Source: SAR86 cluster bacterium (GTDB lineage: Bacteria; Pseudomonadota; Gammaproteobacteria; Magnimaribacterales; Magnimaribacteraceae). From it: DNA of 64,000 bases. The stretch spans positions 1,397,517 to 1,461,516 of the forward strand of contig CP097969.1 in the NCBI GenBank assembly GCA_023703575.1. The letters run 5' to 3'. The notes beneath the pieces are model-generated. The model was not told where the DNA came from and did not search any database. It saw nothing but the letters and a program-made list of their open reading frames with translations. Below, in pieces: positions 55,926 to 64,000 of this stretch (its first letter is position 1; each line of letters begins with the position of its first letter). The position numbers and the translations under genes are program-made.

Positions 55926-57218
55926 ATGATTTCAATTAAGAAAAGGACAGTCTTTATCTTGCTTGGTTTTCTGGTGTCTACAAATACTTATACGAAAATT
56001 GAGCTGATCGATAGAGTCGTAGCTGTTGTAGATTCAGGAGTGATAATGGAATCTCAACTAAATTCTAGAGTTGAAGAGATACTTGTAAGATTAAAAAATG
56101 ATAAAGCCGAACTACCTCCTTTAAACCTCCTGGAAGAGCAAGTTTTAGATAGATTAATCATTGAAGAAATACAGCTTCAGCTTGCGGACAGGGCCGGCAT
56201 AAAAATTAGTGATTCAGAGCTAAATCAAACTCTTTCCAGAGTTTCATCACAAAATAATCTCAGTTTGGAAGAATTCAGACTGAAGCTAGAGGCGGAAGGA
56301 ACTTCTTATAAATCTTTCAGGGATACTATAAAGAAAGAACTAATAATCCAAAGAGTGCAAAGAGGTAAAGTTGGTGCAAAGATAGATATTTCTGAACAGG
56401 AACTTGAAAATTTTATCAATTCTGAAGAAGGCAGAACTCAGCTAGCTGAGCAATATAATGTTCAGCATATCCTCTTGCCTGTTAAAAGTGGTTTATCTGA
56501 AATAGAAATAGAAACAATTGAAAACGAAGCAATTTCATTATTAGAAAGACTTGAAAGCGGAGAAAGTTTTGAAAAGCTTGCCGCATCTTACTCTGCAGGA
56601 CAAAAGGCTCTGGAGGGCGGTTTCCTCGGCTGGAGAACTTCTGCAGAATTACCAAGTCTTTTTGCTGAAGTAGTAACAGGACTAACAGTTGGAGAAGTAG
56701 CGCAACCAGTAAGGAGTGGAGCTGGGTTCCACATACTTAAATTAACTGAGAAAAGAGGAAATACTGTTAAGTTCCTAGATCAAACTCTAGCAAGACATAT
56801 TCTTGTCCAGCCCTCTGAAATAAGAACAGAGAATCAAACTAAAATGCTAATCAATGATATCTACAACAGATTAAAAGAAGGAGAAGATTTTAAACAACTT
56901 GCCCGACAATTCTCTGAAGATCCTGGGTCAAAAATGGATGGGGGTGAGTTGGGTTGGAGTAATCCTGGAGATTATGATCCTGCATTTGAAATGACTTTGA
57001 ATGCAACTGAAATAGGCCAGCTATCCGAACCTGTTAAGTCTTCTTTTGGATGGCATATCATTGAGGTCATGGATCGAAGAAATGAGGACGTAAGTCAAGA
57101 AGAACAAAAAAATAGGGCCTATCAAATAATTTTTAAAAGAAAATTTGATCAAGAACTACAAAGTACTCTGATAGAGCTAAGAGCAGAGGCTTATGTAGAT
57201 ATAAAACTAACCTCATGA
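55926..57218 (+). CDS. surA: Periplasmic chaperone/prolyl isomerase SurA
   Basis: Outer-membrane protein chaperone (430 aa from ATG 55926; the frame opens at 55899). Signal peptide then VVAVVDSGVIMESQL, an N-terminal chaperone domain, and two parvulin domains: NVQHILLPVKSG with GGFLGWRTSAELP, and ARHILVQPSE with GGELGWSNPGDYDPAFE. Both rotamase cores look complete. Works with LptD and other barrels. Overlaps pdxA by ATGA. Confidence 0.96.
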   Translation: MISIKKRTVFILLGFLVSTNTYTKIELIDRVVAVVDSGVIMESQLNSRVEEILVRLKNDKAELPPLNLLEEQVLDRLIIEEIQLQLADRAGIKISDSELNQTLSRVSSQNNLSLEEFRLKLEAEGTSYKSFRDTIKKELIIQRVQRGKVGAKIDISEQELENFINSEEGRTQLAEQYNVQHILLPVKSGLSEIEIETIENEAISLLERLESGESFEKLAASYSAGQKALEGGFLGWRTSAELPSLFAEVVTGLTVGEVAQPVRSGAGFHILKLTEKRGNTVKFLDQTLARHILVQPSEIRTENQTKMLINDIYNRLKEGEDFKQLARQFSEDPGSKMDGGELGWSNPGDYDPAFEMTLNATEIGQLSEPVKSSFGWHIIEVMDRRNEDVSQEEQKNRAYQIIFKRKFDQELQSTLIELRAEAYVDIKLTS

Positions 57219-58213
57219 CCAAAATTGCTGTCTCTTCTGGAGATCCAGCTGGTATAGGTCCCGATATCTGCATTAAAGCTTTTGGTCAGAAGAAATCACT
57301 AGCCTATAGACCAGTAATTTTTGGAAATATAGATCTCTTGAAAGAAAGAGCTGATGAAATCAAGATTAAGGTTGATATAAAGAAATACAATGGTGAAGAT
57401 TCAAATTCTCTAACTGATGAATCTTTATGGGTAGTAGATAGACCTATAAGTTCGGAAGTAAAACCAGGTATTCCTGAATCAAGCACTGCTAAATACATAA
57501 TGTCTATTTTCGAAGAGTCAGTTAAAAAAACCATTTCAAAGGAATTCAATGCATTAGTAACGTGTCCAATAAATAAAAAATTAATGAATGAAGGAGGCGT
57601 ATCATTTACTGGCCATACTGAAGAACTAGCAAGTCTTGGTAATACCAAGCATGTTGTAATGATGTTAGCTAATGAGAAAATCAAGATAGCATTAGCTACA
57701 ACTCATCTACCTCTCAGTGAAGTTCCCTCTCATATAAATGAAAATCTTCTAATCAACGCGATATCTATAATTAATCAGTCTCTGAAAAATCACTGGAAAT
57801 TAGAAAATCCAATTATCAAAGTGCTCGGCTTGAATCCTCATGCCGGAGATGGAGGTTATTTGGGTACGGAAGAAAAAGATATTATTGGCCCTACTTTGGA
57901 CAAATTAAGAGAGCAAGGTCTAGAAATAATAGGCCCAGTTTCTGCAGATACAGCCTTTGTTGAATTAGATAATACTCAAAAGGCAGATGCTTTTCTTGCA
58001 ATGTTCCATGATCAAGGACTTCCAGTAATTAAAACTATGGGATTCGGTGAGACCGTTAATATCACTTTAGGACTACCATTCATACGCACCTCTGTGGATC
58101 ATGGAACTGCATATGATAAGACTGGAACTGGTCAAGCTGATGAATCAAGTCTTCTTGCAGCAACAGAAATGGCATACTCAATGAGCAAAAGATCTAAAAA
58201 TGCCAAAAGCTAA
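57215..58213 (+). CDS. pdxA: 4-hydroxythreonine-4-phosphate dehydrogenase
   Basis: Vitamin B6 synthesis (332 aa). IAVSSGDPAGIGPDICIKAF, the metal-binding His sites in FTGHTEELA and LGLNPHAGDGG, and AMFHDQGLPVIKT plus TSVDHGTAYD are diagnostic. Overlaps surA by 4 bp and rsmA by 14 bp. A DXP-dependent PLP pathway is implied. Confidence 0.97.
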   Translation: MTKIAVSSGDPAGIGPDICIKAFGQKKSLAYRPVIFGNIDLLKERADEIKIKVDIKKYNGEDSNSLTDESLWVVDRPISSEVKPGIPESSTAKYIMSIFEESVKKTISKEFNALVTCPINKKLMNEGGVSFTGHTEELASLGNTKHVVMMLANEKIKIALATTHLPLSEVPSHINENLLINAISIINQSLKNHWKLENPIIKVLGLNPHAGDGGYLGTEEKDIIGPTLDKLREQGLEIIGPVSADTAFVELDNTQKADAFLAMFHDQGLPVIKTMGFGETVNITLGLPFIRTSVDHGTAYDKTGTGQADESSLLAATEMAYSMSKRSKNAKS

Positions 58214-58964
58214 AAAAAGTTTAGGGCAGAATTTTCTAATTGATCCAGCTGTTACAAACCAAATACTTCAGTTTATCAATCCAGATTCCAAAGATATTTT
58301 TTTAGAAATAGGACCAGGCAAAGGAGCAATTACTCAACAACTTGCGCGTAGAGTAGATACCACTCATGCAGTTGAAATAGATAAGGAATTATCTTACAAA
58401 CTAAAGAAATTAGAAGACGAAAAAAATTTCTATGTTCATAACAAAAGCATATTAGATTTTAATCCTATAGAAATTTTTACAAGTAAAGTAAGAGTCGTTG
58501 GAAACTTACCATATAACTTATCTACGCCTATCATGTTTTGGAGTTTTAAATATTTAGGTAATTTTTATGATATGCACTTTATGTTACAAAAGGAATTTGG
58601 AGAGAGGCTTATTGCTAAAAATGATAATAAAGACTTTGGGAGAATCACAGTTATTACTCAATACCTAACGAAGCCAGAGTATTGTTTTTTAATCTCGCCT
58701 GAAAGCTTTTCACCAAAACCGAAAGTGGAGAGTGTCTTTATAAAATTTAATCCTATTGCGGGAAGAAGTATAGATGATCCAGTTGCAATAAGATTACAAG
58801 AAGTAACGCGTATTGCTTTTATGCATAAAAGAAAGATGGTTGGAAAATCTCTTGAAAAAATTATATCTTCTGAAGAACTAGATGACTTAGGTATAGATAG
58901 AAAATGTAGACCAGAAAATATATCAGTTGAAGATTATGTAAAAATTTCTGGAGCTCTCATCTGA
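58200..58964 (+). CDS. rsmA: 16S rRNA dimethyladenosine transferase RsmA (KsgA)
   Basis: Dimethylates A1518/A1519 of 16S rRNA (254 aa). KKSLGQNFLIDPAVTNQI, FLEIGPGKGAITQQLA, and VVGNLPYNLSTPIMFW (NLPY catalytic motif) are conserved. It directly abuts apaH (1-base overlap); apaG, usually between them, is absent. Confidence 0.97.
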   Translation: MPKAKKSLGQNFLIDPAVTNQILQFINPDSKDIFLEIGPGKGAITQQLARRVDTTHAVEIDKELSYKLKKLEDEKNFYVHNKSILDFNPIEIFTSKVRVVGNLPYNLSTPIMFWSFKYLGNFYDMHFMLQKEFGERLIAKNDNKDFGRITVITQYLTKPEYCFLISPESFSPKPKVESVFIKFNPIAGRSIDDPVAIRLQEVTRIAFMHKRKMVGKSLEKIISSEELDDLGIDRKCRPENISVEDYVKISGALI

Positions 58965-59797
58965 TGTCAAATTATGCTATTGGTGATTTGCAAGGTTGCT
59001 ATGGTGAGTTGCAATGCCTGTTAAAAAAAATCTCATTTAATAAAACTGAAGATTCATTGTGGTTTTGTGGTGATCTAGTAAACAGAGGTTCTGAATCTCT
59101 GAACTGTCTTCAGTTTCTTTATTCTATAAGGGAAAGATGCCATATTGTCCTAGGAAATCATGATCTCCACTTAATTGCAGTGCAAAACTCAATCAGAGAT
59201 ATAAGCAAAAATGATACATTCCAAGATATTTTATATAGCTCAAAAGATAACTTTTTAATTGATTGGTTAAGATCGCTTCCCTTTCACTTCATTAAGACAA
59301 TTGATACAAAAGAAGGTGAAAAAGAATTTGTAATGACCCATGCCGGTATCCCACCTCATTGGACAAAAAAAGAGTTGGTTAGTCATTCAAATAAGCTTAG
59401 TTCGAATCTTGCAAGTAATGACTACCGTAATTTTCTTAAAAAAATATTCGGAAATAAACCTGATCATCCAGATAAATGTAAAAAAGATGAAGAAGTATTG
59501 AGGTTAAATATTAATTTTTTAACGAGAATGAGATTTTATAACGCCGACGGGTCCCTTGAATTGGATTACAAAGGGAAGGTTGAAACAGCTCCCAATAATT
59601 TAAAACCTTGGTTTGAATATAAGCTTAAAATTTTAGAAGAAAATACGCACATACTTTTTGGGCATTGGGCGGCATTAAATGGTGTTACTGGGAAAGATAA
59701 CATAACGGCCCTAGATACAGGTTGTGCATGGGGCAATAAGTTAACAGCGATAAGGCTAGAAGATAGAGCAACCTTTAGCTGTGATAAGCTAAATTAG
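58964..59797 (+). CDS. apaH: Diadenosine tetraphosphatase ApaH
   Basis: Symmetrical Ap4A hydrolase (277 aa). Metallophosphoesterase motifs YAIGDLQGCYGEL, FCGDLVNRG, VLGNHDLHL and VMTHAGIPPHW. Limits Ap4A alarmone and unmasks NpnN-capped RNA. One base overlap with rsmA and 4 bp before cca. Confidence 0.96.
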   Translation: MSNYAIGDLQGCYGELQCLLKKISFNKTEDSLWFCGDLVNRGSESLNCLQFLYSIRERCHIVLGNHDLHLIAVQNSIRDISKNDTFQDILYSSKDNFLIDWLRSLPFHFIKTIDTKEGEKEFVMTHAGIPPHWTKKELVSHSNKLSSNLASNDYRNFLKKIFGNKPDHPDKCKKDEEVLRLNINFLTRMRFYNADGSLELDYKGKVETAPNNLKPWFEYKLKILEENTHILFGHWAALNGVTGKDNITALDTGCAWGNKLTAIRLEDRATFSCDKLN

Positions 59798-59801
59798 TTA
59801 T

Positions 59802-60866
59802 ATGAATATTTTTTTAGTTGGCGGGGCAGTTAGAGATGCCCTATTGAATATAGAGGTTCAAGAAAGAGACTGGGTTGTTGTAGGTGCCTCTGAAAGTGAG
59901 CTAATTGATAAGGGATATAAAAAAATTGGTAAAGATTTTCCCGTTTTCTTACATCCCAAAACTAAGGAAGAATATGCGCTTGCAAGGCAAGAACGAAAGA
60001 CGGCCCTAGGACATAAAGGTTTTGAATTTAAATTTGATACTTCTGTAACGTTGGAAGAAGATTTGCTGAGACGAGACCTGACAATCAACGCGATAGCAGA
60101 GGATAAAGATGGTAATTTAATTGATCCATACGGCGGGATGGAGGATATTAAAAATAAATTACTCAAAAGTGTCTCTACTTCTTTTGATGAGGATCCTTTG
60201 AGAGTCCTAAGAGTTGCAAGATTTGCTTCTAAGCTCAAATTCTTAGATTTTAAAATAGAAAATAATACATTAGAACAAATGAAAAAAATTAGCTCTTCAG
60301 GAGAAATAGAGACTCTAAGCAAAGAGAGAGTCTGGTCGGAAACATATAAAGCTCTATCTACAAGCAATCCTGAGGAATATTTTTCTATTCTTTTAAAGGT
60401 AGGTGCCCTAGAAAAAATTTGCCAACCTATAGATCTCAATCTAAATGCTCTAGAAAAGACATCATCAGACAATCAAGATCACACTATAAAGTGGTCCGTT
60501 TCGGTTTCAGAAAATGAGAATATAGAGAAAATAAATAACTCTTTTAATGCTCCCAAAGAGTTCAGCGAAATATCTGAAATCTGTAGTCAGATAAATTTAT
60601 TTTCTGGTAAAAAGGTATCCCCTGAATCTTTGATGGATCTAGTAAATAAATGTGACTTGTTAAGAAAGCCCGAAAGATTCTATAAAGCTTCAAAAGCTTC
60701 CTCATATATAATTGAATCATCATTAAAGCCCGAAAAATGGATAGAAATTTATGATCTACTCAGTGATGTCAGCGTTGATAAAACATTAAGAGAAGGTAAG
60801 TTGATTGCAAAAAAATTAAATACAGATAGATTAGCTGCCGTTAAAAATTATTTAGATAAATTATGA
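59802..60866 (+). CDS. cca: tRNA nucleotidyltransferase (CCA-adding enzyme)
   Basis: Class II CCA-adding enzyme (354 aa). LVGGAVRDALL, DLTINAIAEDKDG and DPLRVLRVARFASKL are standard. The catalytic DxD is Glu21-x-Asp23 (QERDWVVVG). At 354 aa it lacks most of the C-terminal HD phosphohydrolase domain of the E. coli protein (412 aa). Adds or repairs CCA; both tRNAs in this window carry encoded CCA, so repair is the main need. Overlaps the SDR by 4 bp. Confidence 0.93.
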   Translation: MNIFLVGGAVRDALLNIEVQERDWVVVGASESELIDKGYKKIGKDFPVFLHPKTKEEYALARQERKTALGHKGFEFKFDTSVTLEEDLLRRDLTINAIAEDKDGNLIDPYGGMEDIKNKLLKSVSTSFDEDPLRVLRVARFASKLKFLDFKIENNTLEQMKKISSSGEIETLSKERVWSETYKALSTSNPEEYFSILLKVGALEKICQPIDLNLNALEKTSSDNQDHTIKWSVSVSENENIEKINNSFNAPKEFSEISEICSQINLFSGKKVSPESLMDLVNKCDLLRKPERFYKASKASSYIIESSLKPEKWIEIYDLLSDVSVDKTLREGKLIAKKLNTDRLAAVKNYLDKL

Positions 60867-61594
60867 AACAAAAATTTATCTTCCTTACTGGTGGTGCAAA
60901 AAGAATTGGGAAGAGTACTTGTCAACATTTCCACAATGAAGGTTTCAATATCATATTCCACTACAATTCCTCTGAATCAGAAGCGAATGAGATTAAGAAA
61001 ACTTTAAACAAAATTAGAAAAGACTCTTGTTTCACTTTACAGGCAGATTTTGATGAGGAATCTTCAATTAAAAAATTGACTCAAGGCTTGTCTGAAATAA
61101 CTGACGAGCTATCAGTTTTAATAAATAATGCATCTAGTTTCTACCCTACTCCAATAGAAGATGCATCAATGGACGAGTGGAATAACTTAATGGCCACTAA
61201 CGCAACAACTCCGTTATTCTTGACCCAAGCCCTTCTGCCCTTCTTAAAAAAAGGCAAGGGATGCATCATAAATATTTCTGACACATTAGCTCCAAGTGGT
61301 ATAAAAAATTTCAGTCTGTACTCGGGTGCCAAATCTGCTTTGGAAGGTATTACTAAGTCTTTAGCAAAGGAGTTAGCCCCAGATATAAGGGTAAATGCAA
61401 TATCTCCCGGAGCGATACTATGGCCTGAGGATGAAGACTTGAGTGAAGATCAACAAAAGCAAAGATTAGCAAAAGTCCCCTTAGGGAGGATTGGCTGTCC
61501 AGAGGATATTTCATCTTTGGCAGTCTTTTTATCCGAGGCAGAATATATAACGGGTCAGGTGATAAAAGTTGATGGTGGTCGATCCATAAACTAG
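60863..61594 (+). CDS. FolM-like pteridine reductase (SDR)
   Basis: Short-chain reductase (243 aa). The N-terminal FLTGGAKRIGKSTC fits the TGxxxRxG motif of pteridine reductases such as FolM (a general SDR has TGxxxGIG). Ser in INISDT, and Tyr/Lys in SLYSGAKSALEGI, complete a canonical active site. Likely reduces dihydrofolate or dihydromonapterin. Overlaps cca by 4 bp. Confidence 0.85.
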   Translation: MKQKFIFLTGGAKRIGKSTCQHFHNEGFNIIFHYNSSESEANEIKKTLNKIRKDSCFTLQADFDEESSIKKLTQGLSEITDELSVLINNASSFYPTPIEDASMDEWNNLMATNATTPLFLTQALLPFLKKGKGCIINISDTLAPSGIKNFSLYSGAKSALEGITKSLAKELAPDIRVNAISPGAILWPEDEDLSEDQQKQRLAKVPLGRIGCPEDISSLAVFLSEAEYITGQVIKVDGGRSIN

Positions 61595-61641
61595 ATAAAT
61601 TTTTTCTTTTATCATTTTTACATCTATCTTATTATTGAGTT

Positions 61642-62706
61642 ATGGGGAATGAATTGCACGAGACTGACGAAAATACTGGAACAATGGAAGTTCTGGAGAG
61701 ACATCAGTTTGATGTCTCTAAACTTCAAGATTTCATGTATGAAAATATAGAAGGTTTTGAAGGAAATATTAAATTAGAAGAATTTAAAGGTGGTCAATCT
61801 AATCCAACTTACAAAGTAATAACGCCGAACCAATCCTATGTTCTAAGACGTAAACCTCCTGGTAAATTATTAAAATCTGCTCATGCAGTGGATAGAGAAT
61901 ATAAAGTTATTACTGGTCTTAATAAAACTGATGTTCCTGTGCCAAAAAGCTACGCTCTTTGTGAAGATGATGATGTGATTGGTACTGCATTCTACTTAAT
62001 GGAATTTAAAGATGGAAGAGTTTTATGGGATGCAGCAATGGAAGATAGTGATAAGGATGAGGCTTTAGGCGTTTACAAATCTATGAATGATTCTATGGCT
62101 AAACTACATTTAGTAAACCCTAGTGAGATTGGTTTGGAGGATTTTGGAAAACCTGGGAATTATGTTGGTCGCCAAGTTTCTAGATGGTCAAAACAATATG
62201 TTGATTCTGAAACTGAAAATATTGACTCGATGAATTGTCTAATCGAATGGTTACCCAAGAATTTACCCTCAGAAAAAAGAACTGGAATTGTTCATGGGGA
62301 CTATAGTTTAACGAATGTCATGATAGGGAAAAATGATCCAAATGTAATTGCTATACTGGATTGGGAGCTTTCAACTTTGGGCGATCCTTGTGCTGACTTT
62401 AATTATCACTGCCTTCAATACATAATGAACCCAAAATTAGCTGATAAAGATTATTGTAGAAATCAGGGTATTCCTGTGATTGATGATTACGTAAAAATGT
62501 ATTCAGAAAAAATCAATGTAGATTTAACTGAAGAATGGGATCTATATTCTGCATATAATTTGTTTAAATTAGCTGGTATTTTACAAGGCATATTAGGTAG
62601 AGTAAGAGATGGGACAGCCGCTCACGAAAATGCTGCCGAGAGAGCTAGCGGAGTAAGGAACTTGTCTGATAAAGCATGGGATTTAGTAAAAAAGAATTTT
62701 TTATAG
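61642..62706 (+). CDS. ACAD10-type phosphotransferase (APH fold)
   Basis: Aminoglycoside-phosphotransferase-fold enzyme (354 aa). Nucleotide-binding KGGQSNPTYKV, catalytic loop GIVHGDYSLTNVMIG (HGD...N) and AILDWELSTLGDPCADF fit the branch fused to acyl-CoA dehydrogenase in ACAD10/11, where it phosphorylates 4-hydroxyacyl substrates. ATG 61642 or the later Met 16 codons in may be used. It is 9 bp before a MaoC-type gene pair, supporting a role in CoA-ester metabolism. The matching dehydrogenase branch is at 6719-7936. Confidence 0.87.
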   Translation: MGNELHETDENTGTMEVLERHQFDVSKLQDFMYENIEGFEGNIKLEEFKGGQSNPTYKVITPNQSYVLRRKPPGKLLKSAHAVDREYKVITGLNKTDVPVPKSYALCEDDDVIGTAFYLMEFKDGRVLWDAAMEDSDKDEALGVYKSMNDSMAKLHLVNPSEIGLEDFGKPGNYVGRQVSRWSKQYVDSETENIDSMNCLIEWLPKNLPSEKRTGIVHGDYSLTNVMIGKNDPNVIAILDWELSTLGDPCADFNYHCLQYIMNPKLADKDYCRNQGIPVIDDYVKMYSEKINVDLTEEWDLYSAYNLFKLAGILQGILGRVRDGTAAHENAAERASGVRNLSDKAWDLVKKNFL

Positions 62707-62715
62707 GAGAGGAAT

Positions 62716-63219
62716 ATGGCGATTGAGAAATTTTTAGTAGAGGCTAGTCATATCATGATGTTTGCAAGATCGGTAGGAGATGCAAACCCAATTTATCATG
62801 ATGAGGATTACGCTAAAGAAACAGAATTAGGGGGAATAATTGCTCCACCCACATTTGCACAATCTAGTGCGCAGTTTGATCCTGACTACTTTCTTAGGCC
62901 TAAGATAGGCGGTGAAGGTTGGTTTGGTTCAGGTAAAGAAGCATCTGGGGCAAAGCCCTCAAAAGATAAGGGTGGTGGCGGAGGTGGTGCAGCTATGGGT
63001 CTTCATGCTGAGCAACACTTTGAATATCATCTGCCTGTGAAGGCTGGAGATGTTTTAACTGCTACAACCAAACCAGGAAATACATGGGAAAAAGAAAGTA
63101 AAAGAGCTGGAAAATTAAAATTTAGTGAAAGTGTAACTGAATACAGAAATCAAAATGGTGAATTAGTTATAACTGCAACAGGTGTTGGAGTTCAAACTGA
63201 AAGAGCCGTAGATAGTTAG
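62716..63219 (+). CDS. MaoC-like dehydratase, N-terminal/FAS1-type subunit
   Basis: Hotdog-fold hydratase subunit (167 aa). ARSVGDANPIYHDEDYA resembles the hydratase-2 motif, but His falls one place later than in the partner, so it is probably the non-catalytic subunit. A Gly run (KDKGGGGGGAAMG, about residues 82-94) looks like a flexible loop over the substrate tunnel. PPTFAQSSAQFDPDYF is the FAS1-like dehydratase region. Ribosome binding site AGGAGAGG. Next gene starts 9 bp later. Confidence 0.85.
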   Translation: MAIEKFLVEASHIMMFARSVGDANPIYHDEDYAKETELGGIIAPPTFAQSSAQFDPDYFLRPKIGGEGWFGSGKEASGAKPSKDKGGGGGGAAMGLHAEQHFEYHLPVKAGDVLTATTKPGNTWEKESKRAGKLKFSESVTEYRNQNGELVITATGVGVQTERAVDS

Positions 63220-63228
63220 GAGAAACAG

Positions 63229-63648
63229 ATGCTAAAAGAAAATGAAATAAAAGTCGGGGATACTCATACAGCTATATTGGTAGAGGACTTAAAAAGAACC
63301 CAAATAGTTCAATATGCTGGAGCTTCAGGTGATTATAACCCTCTGCATACCGATGAAATATTTACAACGCAAGTAGCAGGATATCCCAGTGTTTTTGCAC
63401 ATGGCATGTTATCCATGGGACTTACTGGGACAATGCTCACAAATTATGTTGGCGACGGCGCGTTAAAGAAATACGGAGTTAGATTCACAAATCAAGTTTG
63501 GCCCGGTGATACACTGACTGGAAAAGCCACAATTATTGAAATCCGTGAAGAAGAAGGGTCTAAAGTAGTTGATCTAATGATTGAAACAACAAATCAGAAT
63601 GATGTTGCGGTAATTACTGGCAATGCAACTGCAATCATAGAAACTTAA
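63229..63648 (+). CDS. MaoC-family enoyl-CoA hydratase, catalytic subunit
   Basis: Hotdog-fold hydratase (139 aa). The catalytic hydratase-2 motif is intact: GASGDYNPLHTDEIF with Asp and His at the D-x3-P-x-H-like spacing. AHGMLSMGLTGTMLTNYV is the substrate-binding helix. With the previous gene it resembles HadAB/ChsH2-type heterodimers. Good AGGAG ribosome binding site. It precedes the MFS gene. Confidence 0.88.
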   Translation: MLKENEIKVGDTHTAILVEDLKRTQIVQYAGASGDYNPLHTDEIFTTQVAGYPSVFAHGMLSMGLTGTMLTNYVGDGALKKYGVRFTNQVWPGDTLTGKATIIEIREEEGSKVVDLMIETTNQNDVAVITGNATAIIET

Positions 63649-63677
63649 GAATAAAGTAAATTAAATAAGGAAAGACT

Positions 63678-64000
63678 TTGTCAGAAGATAAAAGTTCTGA
63701 GGTAGGAGGCTATCACGCAAAAATTGCTTTAAGCCTTCTAGTGTTGGTTTATATTTTTAATTTCATTGATAGACAAATACTTTCGATATTAGCCGAAGAT
63801 ATAAAAGCTGATTTAGGGATCTCTAACAGCGATATAGGTTTTTTATTTGGGACAGCATTTGGTGTTTTTTACTCAGTTGTAGGCATCCCGATGGGAAAAT
63901 TAGCTGATTCTTGGAATAGAAAAAACTTAATCAGTATTGGTCTGGCTTTTTGGAGCTTCATGACATTCCTTTCAGGAACAGCAAAATCTTTTCTAAGTTT
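63678..64000 (+). CDS. MFS transporter (3' end beyond window)
   Basis: Partial major-facilitator transporter, about 107 codons visible. TTG at 63678 follows AAGGAAAG. The translation shows a first helix (ALSLLVLVYIFNFIDRQIL), a second helix after GISNSDIGFLFG, and the MFS loop motif GKLADSWNRKNLISIG. This Spinster-like branch often carries acyl or aromatic acids; co-location with the hydratase pair suggests uptake of their substrate. Confidence 0.85.
   Translation, partial: MSEDKSSEVGGYHAKIALSLLVLVYIFNFIDRQILSILAEDIKADLGISNSDIGFLFGTAFGVFYSVVGIPMGKLADSWNRKNLISIGLAFWSFMTFLSGTAKSFLS

Noticed and set aside
59858-60472. 204-codon open frame antisense to cca
   Set aside because: It covers a clear cca gene on the opposite strand, has Ser/Leu-rich low-complexity translation, and no ribosome binding site or homology.

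Overview
The window is a compact, AT-rich (by eye roughly one third G+C) bacterial chromosome segment. It is almost entirely coding, with short intergenic gaps, many 4-bp stop/start overlaps, and no insertion sequences, prophage genes, rRNA or CRISPR. Gene content and order are gammaproteobacterial: lptD-surA-pdxA-rsmA-apaH divergent from murU/amgK, fis-purH-purD, coq7, and rsmE-gshB-ruvX beside dnaG-rpoD. With the low G+C, small intergenic regions, TonB receptor and many acyl-CoA dehydrogenases, the best guess is a streamlined marine gammaproteobacterium of the SAR86 type. That placement is inference.

Region by region. 1-3150: oxyR (cut by the window edge) divergent from katG. 3138-5872: a thiamin uptake operon (TonB receptor, PnuC-family permease) under a TPP riboswitch whose 3' strand carries the Shine-Dalgarno sequence. 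5995-6716: two small orphan genes. 6719-14210: a catabolic block with three acyl-CoA dehydrogenases (two forming an overlapping pair), amidase, unusual SDR, hotdog thioesterase and serine beta-lactamase-fold hydrolase. 14217-20988: envelope and periplasmic proteins (glycine-zipper lipoprotein, PDZ protein, lipoprotein penicillin/AHL acylase, TPR protein), small membrane proteins and a signal-less NMT1/THI5-like protein. 21088-31882: tRNA-Lys(CUU), photolyase with a DUF3429 partner, a CHK-type kinase, small hydrolases, a glycosidase-like protein, HNH protein, YeiH-type permease, and a COG0523/DUF1826 pair suggestive of zinc limitation.

31965-37018: a GST-like protein followed by a tight lipid-modification cluster (COG2907 flavoprotein, DUF1365, and two cyclopropane-synthase-like methyltransferases). 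37086-43032: tRNA-Ile2, rpoD, dnaG, ruvX, gshB, rsmE on the minus strand, a fusion of two normally separate conserved clusters, without rpsU. 43107-47358: fis-purH-purD-coq7 and an RRM RNA-binding protein with a strong terminator. 47370-53562: amgK-murU-rpe-trpE-trpG-trpD-trpC in one minus-strand run. 53650-61594: lptD-surA-pdxA-rsmA-apaH-cca and a FolM-like reductase. 61642-64000: an ACAD10-type phosphotransferase, a two-subunit MaoC hydratase and the start of an MFS transporter.

Themes linking the genes are vitamin B1 scavenging, peroxide and light damage (OxyR/KatG, photolyase, lipid modification), acyl-CoA catabolism with a possible phosphorylated hydroxyacyl route, and outer-membrane biogenesis. 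No single clearly new multi-gene system stands out. The most unusual signals are the riboswitch-embedded ribosome binding site, the tRNA gene abutting the rpoD stop codon, the all-Cys DnaG zinc site, the SDR without its catalytic Tyr/Lys, and the lipid-modification cluster.
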